Source: Lumbricus terrestris
Lineage: Eukaryota; Annelida; Clitellata; Crassiclitellata; Lumbricidae
Assembly (NCBI GenBank): GCA_949752735.1
Contig: OX457039.1
Location: forward strand, 23,600,830 to 23,664,829
Length of the DNA stretch: 64,000 nt
Reading direction: 5' to 3'
Part shown: piece after piece, positions 56,773 to 64,000 of the stretch
How the letters are laid out: the number at the start of each line of letters is the position of its first letter
Numbering within the stretch: position 1 is the first letter of the stretch
Notes under the pieces: model-generated
What the model was told of the DNA's origin: nothing
Databases searched by the model: none
Seen by the model: the letters and a program-made list of their open reading frames with translations, nothing else
Program-made: the position numbers and the translations under genes

Positions 56773-58381
56773 TGAAACTGCGCATTTAAAACTGCGCAGT
56801 TTAAATATTACGCAGCAAGAAATACGGCCAACATCCGCCCAGCTGTGTCTTCTACGCAGCAAAAATTGCTGCCAAGATCACTCCTACGTGTCTTTGTAAC
56901 TACCATCCTGTCGGTCTGAGAGGATCGGTCTTTCTCTGTCTCTATCTCTCTCTCTCTCTATGCCCATTAAAACGCGCCCTCTGACGACACACTGTGTCTT
57001 CTCTTTCCTTTCCAGGCGTCGATTCGAACGTCGCAATTTCAACTCTTGCTAGCCGTACGAAACAATCGACATGGTTGACGACGGCCGCCTCTACAGCGTA
57101 TCTTCTTCTCCGTCCGTCTTTGTATCCATCTCGGTATCTCTCTTTGTGATAGCGACTTCGCCTGGTGCCATCGCGTATATACAACTATAGTATCGGTCCC
57201 AGCGGTCGATTGTATCAGCGTCTATGTCTGTTACTACAGAGCCTGTCTGTGCGACTATGTCTGATGTCGCTCCCTTTCTCTCGCTGGCCGATTCCCGACT
57301 ATGGTAAGCGTGTGAAAATTTAGCGACTCAAAGACGACGGATTGCTGATCGCTCAGATAGCGATCACCGCGAACGATTAAAATCCGACAATTGCAGCAGC
57401 AACGTAGGCCTATCACCGCGTCGACACCAGACGTCGCGAACGATTAAAATTCGATACGGCGAAAGGCTTATCTCGTCGCGACACGCGACTATAGCAGAAG
57501 TATCGATGACCGCTCATGCAAGCCATTAAAACCCGGCGACAGTCTTATCTCGTCGCGAAACGCGACTATAGCAGAAATGCCGATAACCGCTCACTTAAGC
57601 CATTAAAACGCGCTGGCTGCGATCCAAAATATATTAGTCGCCGACCGCCGACGCACCGATCGTCGCAAGATGGCGCGCCGCTACGTAGGCCTACCGCGTC
57701 GAACGGCAATGCATTACCGACCGGAAGTAATTAAAACCCGATGGCAGAAACCCAAATTATATAAGTCGTTTCAGGTCTTATATAATTATAGCCTAGATCT
57801 GTCTGCAGTTATTCGTTAGGATACTAGGCCTATTATGCTGTTGGCCTAATGGTCCAGAAGCAGCAGAACTGAGTTGCTGAATTTGATACGTCAAGAAATT
57901 ATGATTGTAATAATAATTATATTCATTTTATTGAAACTTTCAACCACTCTTGTAATCAGCACTGAAATAATAATCTGTAATTTTGCTTAGATCCCAGCTT
58001 ACAATGCTGCATGTGGCCTATCATTACAATGTGGAAACTGAATAAGGAATTATTATAATTGCAAGAACAATCATAGAAGTCTTAGACTAGGCATGTCATC
58101 ACTGCGAATGTTGAGCAATTTTGTAAAGATGGCAGCTTAAAATGCAATGTGAAAATTCAACAATTTCTGACTTCATGGAGGGACACATTCGGACATTCCT
58201 TTCCCATAGCCCTCCCGTCTCGGCGCTACACGTCTCGAGCAATCGACCGACAAAAATGTGTGTGTAAATACTTGTTCTCCGTCCCCAGAAACCTTGATTT
58301 GGCTAGAGTAGATTAGACTCGTGGATATGTTTAGGATTAGGGTTTGTGCCTAGGGCCCCAAAACTCCTTAAAACGGCCCTG

Positions 58382-58466
58382 GCGACAATAAACAGGAGAC
58401 AATGGAGAGGATACATCATGACTGTCGCCAGAGCTCCAAGAGCTGACGGCACCAGGTGACCAGATG
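58382..58466 (+). pseudogene. RTE LINE: C-terminal end and 3' terminus
   Basis: After the hAT element the LINE resumes with GGAGACAATGGAGAGGATAC and ends AGCTGACGGCACCAGGTGAC then CAGATG. The same ending is seen inverted at 26324-26370. Followed by the 11-bp TSD AAAAGCAAACA. Confidence 0.8.
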
Positions 58467-58477
58467 AAAAGCAAACA

Positions 58478-58847
58478 TTACCGCGCTGTGCGCTTGCAGA
58501 CTTTCCATTAAAGACAACAGTTTATTATTATTATTAAATAACAATATACTATACACGTGGTTATAATGCGAAACACTTTGATTGAAAAATTCGTAACGCG
58601 TTCAATGGAACGCGCCCAGGATGGAAAACTATTTTTAGTAACGAAACTTTGTACCATAGACTGTACCAGTGGACAACTAATATAAATGTTGTTATGTGTC
58701 GATTCGGTAACAGCTTTTAATCAGCGTTTTGCCAGATAGGTGATTTTTGCATTTTCTTGTGTCGTAAATGGCTGCTAATGTACTATTCAGCACGGACACG
58801 GTTTTGCACAGCTGCATCTAGTCGTTTGATTGCAACAGACGTAAATT
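58478..58847 (+). promoter_or_regulatory. Upstream region / 5' UTR of the SLC25A35-like gene
   Basis: The 370 bases between the LINE TSD and the carrier start codon contain an ATTATT run (~58525-58535) and no obvious TATA box at a fixed distance. Promoter and transcription start probably lie here or further left, but nothing specific marks them. Confidence 0.3.
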
Positions 58848-59222
58848 ATGGAATTCCTAATCGGCGGTGTGGCAGCGTGTGGTGCTGGCCTTTTCACGAA
58901 CCCTTTGGAGGTGGCCAAGACAAGAATGCAGCTTCAAGGTGAATTGGCTCGGAGGTGTCAGTATACTATTCACTACAAAAACGTTCTGCACGCCTTCTAC
59001 ACGATTGCAAAGGTGGATGGATTGTTGGCACTTCAGAAGGGTCTGATGCCAGCCTTATGGTACCAGTTTGTCATGAACGGAATTCGGCTTGGCGCCTATC
59101 AGTGGCTAGATAGTAGAGGCTTCACCAGGGACAATCAAGACCGGGTGTCCCTTCCTTTTGCAGTGGCAGCCGGAGCCATAACAGGCTGTCTCGGTGCTTC
59201 TGCTGGCAGTCCTTTTTACATG
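58848..59222 (+). CDS. SLC25A35: SLC25A35-like mitochondrial carrier, first coding exon
   Basis: The exon encodes 125 residues starting MEFLIGGVAACGAGLFTNP. It has the first carrier signature P-x-E-x-x-K (NPLEVAKTRMQLQGEL, ~19-34), the conserved HYKNVLHAFYTIAKVDGL and LQKGLMPALWYQFVMNGIRL segments, and the start of the third helix (AVAAGAITGCLGASAGSPFYM). These match the opening part of SLC25A35, an inner-mitochondrial-membrane carrier of uncertain substrate. The exon is exactly 125 codons and ends ...TTTTACATG before GTAAGT (59223-59228), so it is in phase 0. Carriers are ~300 residues; the remaining two thirds were not found to the right edge. SLC25A34 is the main alternative. Confidence 0.85.
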
Positions 59223-59789
59223 GTAAGTCTTCCTCTTCAAGCTTGTTTTGGTAAAGCCGTTGTTTACTTTGCTAAACCAATTTGGTAGATGTTACCGACG
59301 GTTCGGTAGCACTTAAACAGTATGGCCGTCACAGTTGGAGGCAGAATAGAGCGGTCTTATCAATAGCCCAATGTTTTCGCGAGTCCACTGACCTACGGCA
59401 ATCGATAGCACAATGTTTACATGAAAGTAAGTTGATCATTGATCAGAACAATAATATTTTCTTTATTGAACAATCCGCGGTTACCACGTACAGTTATGCA
59501 ATTGAAACAATTTGCAAGAACGCAAATTACAGAACTTACGTTCCCTCTAAGCTGCGCGGCCGCGCACCTCACTTTAAAATCCCGCGCAGCAGTTTCAAAT
59601 TTCCGCGCACAAATTTTGGTAGGATGTGCATTTAAACATAGGCGTAGGAGACGGGGGTCCAGAGGGGGCAAATGCCCTCCCAAATTTCGGGCAAGTCTGT
59701 TTTTTCGGGCAAGTAGACCCCGGAAAATATTAACCAAACTTCTTGAAGTTCAACGTTCATTAGTACACCACATTATCTCCCAGTTCCAT

Positions 59790-60290
59790 CTTGCCCGAAT
59801 CGAGTTAGATATTAGATCACAACCACCATGGTTAGCAGAAATTCCCGAAAAAGGTCTGAATTCACGGTAGCATTTTGAAAATAATGGCGAGGATCGCAGC
59901 AAATTCAAGAGCCGAAATTTGCCCGAATCGAGTTAGATATTAAATGATAACAACCATTGATAGCAGAAATTCCCGAAAAATTCTGAATTCACGGTTGCAT
60001 TTTTTAAATAATAGCCAGAATCGAAACAAATTCAAGATCCGAAATTTGCCTGAAAATCTTGCCCGAATCGAGTTAGATATTAGCATCTATCTGTTCAGGA
60101 ACATTTGCAGAGGCGAAAATTTCTATAACTTTGAGACTTAGAGGTGAACCGTGGACAGATTTTTACTTGAGTGGATATAGATGCTAATATAACTCGAAAC
60201 AACAACTATGGATGGCAGAAATTCCTGAAAAAGTTCTGACTTCACGGTAAATAATGGCTAGAGCTGCAGCAAATTCAAGAGCGGAAATTT
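59790..60290. repeat. ~140-bp tandem repeat with GAATCGAGTTAGATATTA core
   Basis: Units contain TGCCCGAATCGAGTTAGATA followed by AGCAGAAATTCCCGAAAAA and GAATTCACGGT. About three and a half copies begin near 59793, 59920 and 60060, with a diverged last copy near 60190. Confidence 0.75.
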
Positions 60291-60609
60291 GACTGAAAAT
60301 TGCGACTATTCGTGGCATTTGGGGAAATTCACAGACTGGTGCAACAGAACACGGAATTCACTGCCTGAATGACATCGAAATTTCTACTGGTCATGAGGCA
60401 AAATAGACACGATAATCTTGCGATCATCAACATTGAACGTGCAAATCTTGGTCTGCCCCTCTGAAAAATTAACAATTTTTCCCTTGCTGTCAAGTGTGCG
60501 AGATCAGGATGTTGCGCTTGATAGCTCACTAACATTACGGGTAGGATAATACCTGAACTGAGCACATTTCCAAATGCACACGTTTCTCTTATTTTCATTT
60601 AGGGTGTCT

Positions 60610-61240
60610 CAGGGTCTTTCACCGTTCTGTCTCCACTCATTGACTTCCTCTTCCTCTCACATATACAATCTAAATTCCTCACTCTGATCTTCAAGGCTCA
60701 GAGGATTTTGCCCCAAATATCTGACCGACGTTATTGTAAGGCCTCACTCAACTTCCTCCAACTGTCAACTTCGTTCATCCCACAGACTTGACCCTTGCTT
60801 TCTCCTCCTAGAACTGCTATGTCTCAGTCTTGATCATTTGCAACAATTGATCCTTGTCTTTGTACTGAGCTTTCAGCTTGCGTTCGCTATACTTATATAT
60901 ATTTATATATATTTAAATCATGTACTCCGTAGCCTATTTCCACCTATTGTTAAAAGGCCTTATGCTCTGCGTTCGCGACCACACAACTTTGAACTGCCTA
61001 GAAAAGATGACTTTAATTTCATCTCTCGTGTTCTTTTTAAGACTGTTCGCAGTGTTAACTCTAGGAACTAGAAATTAATCTATCTTTGATCTTTCGCATG
61101 CTTCCAGCCTGAATTCTGCGGACAATCGTTACTTCAGCCTATTTACTTCTTTAAAATACTTTTTTGTTTTGTTTCATGTAATAAGTTGCGGTGTGTCAAC
61201 TTAGTTTTTCTTGAATAAACGAAGTATATATACACTTTCT
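60610..61240 (+). mobile_element. LINE 3'-end fragment (CR1/Jockey-like)
   Basis: Frames near 60840-61070 end RPYALRSRPHNFELPRKDDF NFISRVLFKTV-like, the standard C-terminal block of CR1/Jockey-type LINE proteins (compare RPRPHNLTLPRVDSF at 63630-63680). AATAAA near 61214 may be its polyadenylation signal. The RT core is absent; the left edge is approximate. Confidence 0.55.
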
Positions 61241-63005
61241 GTGGAAGTCTCTCTTCTTCATTCTCTCATCTTAAAACCTGCCTCTTCGAACGCGGTTTTG
61301 TGCACTATTAGCCCCTCTGAACGGTTCACCCTTCTGAGGCGCTTTCTAGATGATTAGATACAATGAAAAACAATCTACAATTATGAATTTAATCAGTTGC
61401 TCGTGTGAAGTTTGAACTGGTTAAGCGTCAGGAATATATACATAGGCTACATAATAAATTTGCATAGGCCTATAATTATGCCTAAAATTACCCAGCCTGG
61501 CCCCTATAATTTGGCCGGGTCCCGGGGTATTTGCTCCTTGTTCACGGGTGTGGTTGCAAGAACAGAGATGGCTATTTTTACAGAGGTATATATCTATGTG
61601 TGCACGACGTCAATTATTCCGGGTTTAATTTTTCGGGCAAAAGTAAAATTTTTGCCCCCCACTGCTGAAATGTCTCCTACGTCTATGCATATAAACTTGG
61701 ACGTCTTGGCGACTCCTGCTTTGACCCGAAGCCAGAAGACTGGCTTGGCACCAAGCAATTTAGAGGGGATGCTCGCCGATTCTTATCAGCTGCTTTGCCG
61801 TCAAGGCTGTAAGTTAGTTCCAACAGGTGGAGCCAAAGAACCCTCCAGTCATCCACTATAGGTGAGTGGAAAACCCTAGGCCGTATATTGCAGGCCTGTC
61901 TGTCAAATGGCAAACAGATCACCAGAGTTGGATTTCACTTTGGAAGTCGGTTTAGTACAGGGTTATTTCTTAGTGAGTGAAATTTGTAAGCTGTGTCGAA
62001 ACGTAAAGCGAATTAGAGTATATGAAACAGATTTTTCAAAGAAAAGGTAACGTATACTTCTAATTTTAAAACTGATTTTCTTAGCGAGGTCGTAAAGACG
62101 GAGCTTTCAGCGTCAGTAGAACACAAACAACGAGACTTGGCCTGGCAGTCAATATTGACAGGATTAATTTTATCAACAATTAAAGATCGGAGGCATCAAA
62201 ATTTAAGCGCTGAACATTATTTTGATGCTAGATTAAAAACTACATGTATCCTCCATCATAATTATAATAGTCTCAGGTAGTAGGTCTAGTTCAGATTTTG
62301 CTTGGTATTATTCATCGTATCATTAATATTTTTGTTTGCGATAGGAAGTATTAAAACCATATACGTGATCTATGCGAAATAGCCTACATCATCTTTAATC
62401 TAAAAATGGACATTATCACAGACGTGTAGGCCTAATTAGTGTAATTTGGCCTGTAGATTTTTCAAACACAAATTTGATGTTTCTGAAAATATGGTGCCCA
62501 TGCGGAAATTTGGGTTGCTCAAGCAACCGTCAGCTCCGCGCACACAGGAAAAATATTAGAGGGAACGTTGTGTAACAGAAGGCGTAAATCTTAACTACTA
62601 ACAGAATAGGCAGCCTGGAATACATGGCGCTAATAGCAGCCTACAAAGCACATCCGCTCTACAGTGCGCGATCTCGGTAGGCTTTCCAGCGATTTAACCA
62701 AAGTGCTACCGGGCCCCCCTCGAAGACCATGGAAATGTATATTTTAGAAATATCAGCAAGCTTAAGTAGGCTAAAGAACAAAATAAAATTGTCCGATTAC
62801 ACTTGGTAAGCCTAAATAAGCTGTTGTGTAAAGTAAGTAAGTAATAGAGTAGGCTAACAGTAGCATATAGGCTACATTACAGTATTGCTTCAGCGTTGGA
62901 AATTAATCCATTGGAGCAGCTTCATTGTTTTATTTATCCGACCAGATTTTCAACAGGCAATAAGGCAACTTAAAGAATAATAATAAGAATAATACTAACA
63001 GAATA

Positions 63006-63823
63006 CCTAAATTCAGTGGAAACCGTCTCCCTAAATATGCTGATGATAGCTACTTGCTGATCCCAGCTTCTTGCATTGACACCACTCTTTCTGAACTTGA
63101 CCATATATCTAAGTGGGCATCCATTAGCAATCTAAAACTAAATCAAGCTAAGACCAGTGAAATGATCATCAGGCGACCTCGGTCTAAAGCTATTACTCTT
63201 CCTCCTCCCATCTCGGGCATCCAAAGGGTCCAGCAGATGGTCGTTTTGGGTGTCACCATCTCTGACCGGATTGGCTTTGAGGCTCACATTAGCAGAATAT
63301 GCTGTAAAGCCCGGCAATCCATGTTTGCTCTGCGTGTTTTAGTCGCCCACGGCCTTCATGGTCAACGTCTGTTTGACGTTGTTAGAGCTACTACCATTGC
63401 TAGATTACTTTATGCCTCCCCTGTATGGTGGGGATTTGCCAACGCAATGGAACGTAAACGTCTTAACGGTCTTTTAAGAAAATTGACCCGTTTAAGCTTT
63501 CTTCCTATCGATTTTCCTAGTTTTGATGCTCTCTGTTCTAGAGCTGACTCTGCTCTTTTCCGGTCAATCCTCTTAAATCCTTGTCACATTCTTCACGACC
63601 TCCTCCCTCCCATTAAGGTCACTCCATACAATACTCGACCAAGGCCACATAATCTAACCCTTCCTAGAGTTGATTCTTTTGCCAGAAACAGTTTTATTAT
63701 GCGAATGTTATATAACTTTGCATAAATGTTTTCTATTTTTCTATTATTTATTTCCTCTGTAAACTACTGTGCGTTTGCTGGTGGTATAATAAAGAATATT
63801 CTTACTTACTTACTTACTTACTA
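63006..63823 (+). mobile_element. 5'-truncated LINE with RT C-terminal part
   Basis: The open frame starts around the RT catalytic box (LPKYADDSYLLIP, 63036-63047 for Y-A-D-D) and runs to a stop at 63723-63725: ISNLKLNQAKTSEMIIRRPR, VVLGVTISDRIGFEAHISRI, LLYASPVWWGFANAMERKRL, NTRPRPHNLTLPRVDSF. This is a CR1/Jockey-like non-LTR RT from the palm to the C-terminus, with no stops. A short 3' region has AATAAA (63788-63793) and a TTAC-repeat tail (63802-63822). The earlier RT blocks and endonuclease are missing. Confidence 0.8.
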
Positions 63824-64000
63824 ACGACAATTTATATGGCACAGTACATTGGGTTGCAAGGGCGCCTCAACAAATTATAATATAATAATAAATATTTATG
63901 AAAATATACCTTTTCATGGTCTTTTGACCACTGACTATTAAGCAGAATAATTGGGCTATTGATCGCCATAGGTCAGACCACTCTTTTCTGCCTCTATCTG

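Larger units (their letters stand above)
44279..57773 (-). mobile_element. Ty3/gypsy LTR retrotransposon, 13.5 kb, recent
   Basis: Two 2,533-bp LTRs (TG...CA) flank the interior, with GGTC at 44275-44278 and 57774-57777 as a 4-bp TSD. Transcription would run right to left: 5' LTR 55241-57773, gag-pol 55923-49511, a 2.7-kb non-coding stretch, then the 3' LTR 44279-46811. At least four differences between the LTRs were seen (44319, 44499, ~45689, ~46170), about 0.16 percent, so insertion was recent. Domain order is gag, protease, RT, RNase H, integrase. No envelope gene. One in-frame stop interrupts pol. The clade within Ty3/gypsy is not determined. Confidence 0.9.
55241..57773 (-). repeat. 5' LTR of the Ty3/gypsy element
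   Basis: On the minus strand it starts TGAAACGACTTATATAATTT and ends GGCGGGCGTTACA. The first ~400 bases hold tandem ~85-bp units containing GCGACTATAGCAGAA on the plus strand, possibly enhancer repeats of U3. The short ORF and the start of gag lie in its last ~700 bases. Just inside, the minus strand reads AT then TGGTACTAGAAGTGAGG, a possible primer-binding site beginning TGG that is itself translated as part of gag. Confidence 0.9.
43768..58322. mobile_element. 9-bp-TSD transposon, copy 3 (old, split)
   Basis: The left end CAGTGTTTAATCTAAGC matches the family terminus, followed by the same AT-rich segment as copy 2 (TAATATACCGTGATATTATT, ~43892-43911). The right part (57774-58322) has diverged satellite-unit remnants (AATGTGGAAACTG, GCAGCTTAAAATGC), an ACACGTCTCGAGCAATCG stretch like copies 1 and 2, and a degraded end, TAGATTAGACTCGT. 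Flanks GGTTACGTT and GGATATGTT match at 7 of 9. The Ty3/gypsy element is inserted inside it. Confidence 0.65.
43443..58381. mobile_element. hAT element carrying nested insertions
   Basis: Left end CAGAGCCGTTTTAAGG, right end (inverted) CAGGGCCGTTTTAAGG. GCGACAAT flanks both sides (43435-43442, 58382-58389), a perfect 8-bp TSD inside the RTE LINE. Once the nested 9-bp-TSD copy 3 and its Ty3/gypsy cargo are removed, only ~375 bases of own sequence remain, with GGGCCTAGGGCCCC-type motifs near both ends. Non-autonomous. Confidence 0.85.
38549..58466 (+). mobile_element. RTE (BovB-related) LINE split into five pieces
   Basis: AAAAGCAAACA flanks the whole block (38538-38548, 58467-58477), an 11-bp TSD. 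LINE sequence occupies 38549-38551 (AAG), 39540-40289, 41273-41660, 43330-43442 and 58382-58466. The rest is later insertions: a 3-bp-TSD element, hAT copy B, a solo LTR and a large hAT element. It ends in GCACCAGGTGACCAGATG, like the family member at 26324-29422. It is 5'-truncated within the RT region. It lies 381 bp upstream of the SLC25A35-like start codon. Confidence 0.85.
59637..61687. mobile_element. hAT-type element (CATAGGCGTAGGAGAC end)
   Basis: Left end CATAGGCGTAGGAGACGG, right end (inverted) CATAGACGTAGGAGACAT. Flanks CATTTAAA (59629-59636) and CATATAAA (61688-61695) match at 7 of 8. It carries a ~140-bp tandem repeat and a LINE fragment. The ends resemble the two MITEs at 8794 and 36979, making a possible long member of that family. 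Confidence 0.7.
59535..62572. mobile_element. hAT element (CTTACGTTCCCTCTAAGCTG end)
   Basis: Left end CTTACGTTCCCTCTAAGCTG and right end GAGGGAACGTTGTG are inverted around ACGTTCCCTCTAA, a terminal type common in animal hAT elements. Flanks TTACAGAA (59527-59534) and TAACAGAA (62573-62580) match at 7 of 8. GCGCGGCCGCGCAC and TTTCCGCGCAC motifs lie inside the left end. A second hAT (59637-61687) is nested within. No transposase. Confidence 0.7.
59223..64000 (+). other. Probable intron 1 of the SLC25A35-like gene
   Basis: It begins with GTAAGTCTTCCTC, a good donor. No exon continuing the carrier (expected to resume with a V-K-T-x-L-Q-like segment) was recognised in the following 4.8 kb, which is filled by hAT and LINE sequence. 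62581-63005 holds nothing recognisable. Confidence 0.55.

Noticed and set aside
59290..62715. Possible outer transposon with CGGTAGCACTT ends (CGGTTCGGTAGCACTTAAAC and inverted GGCCCGGTAGCACTTTGG)
   Set aside because: The shared end is short and no TSD was found; it may be a relic but boundaries cannot be supported.
59223..64000. Second exon of the SLC25A35-like gene
   Set aside because: No segment resembling the carrier's continuation with a preceding AG acceptor was found in this span.

Overview
This is a repeat-dominated animal nuclear window, most likely from a marine invertebrate deuterostome. The evidence for animal DNA is the density of LINE, hAT, mariner, Helitron and Ty3/gypsy remnants and one spliced mitochondrial-carrier exon. 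The deuterostome guess rests on a Gmr1-like retrotransposon (SCAN-like gag, integrase directly after protease), a lineage known from deuterostomes. The species cannot be named from the sequence.

Only one ordinary cellular gene is supported: the first coding exon of an SLC25A35-like mitochondrial carrier (58848-59222, + strand) with a GTAAGT donor. The rest of the gene lies in or beyond a long intron that runs off the right edge. Almost everything else is mobile DNA, and because many insertions keep target-site duplications (TSDs) they can be ordered in time.

Layout. 1-515: 3' end of a Helitron filled with a GT-rich minisatellite. 1949-3124: first copy of a family with 9-bp TSDs and an internal ~85-bp satellite. 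4331-5742: complete non-autonomous Helitron. 6055-8768: mariner-like element split by a LINE. 9337-31600: a CR1/L2-group LINE (minus strand) broken into five pieces by a hAT element (9757-14457, itself carrying a LINE), a tandem Gmr1-like LTR element (14680-25839, three LTRs and two interiors), an RTE LINE (26324-29422) and a hAT element (29727-31025). 32136-33634: solo LTR. 33961-38290: another LINE split by a hAT element (34180-37445) carrying a 9-bp-TSD element, a GGAACAT minisatellite and a MITE. 38549-58466: an RTE LINE split by a 3-bp-TSD element, a hAT copy, a solo LTR and a large hAT. That hAT holds an old 9-bp-TSD copy, which in turn holds a 13.5-kb Ty3/gypsy element (44279-57773, minus strand). 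58467-64000: SLC25A35-like exon and intron with more nested hAT and LINE sequence.

The most unusual signals are three. First, three LTR families (two solo LTRs and one full element) carry an N-terminal gag-like ORF inside the LTR; in two of them the frame crosses the LTR boundary. Second, the middle LTR of the triple-LTR array is a chimera of the outer two, as unequal recombination predicts. Third, a small transposon family has perfect 9-bp TSDs and an internal satellite whose copy number varies between copies. No RNA genes, CRISPR arrays or bacterial features were seen. All coordinates, TSDs and terminal repeats were read by eye; family names rest on remembered motifs, not searches.
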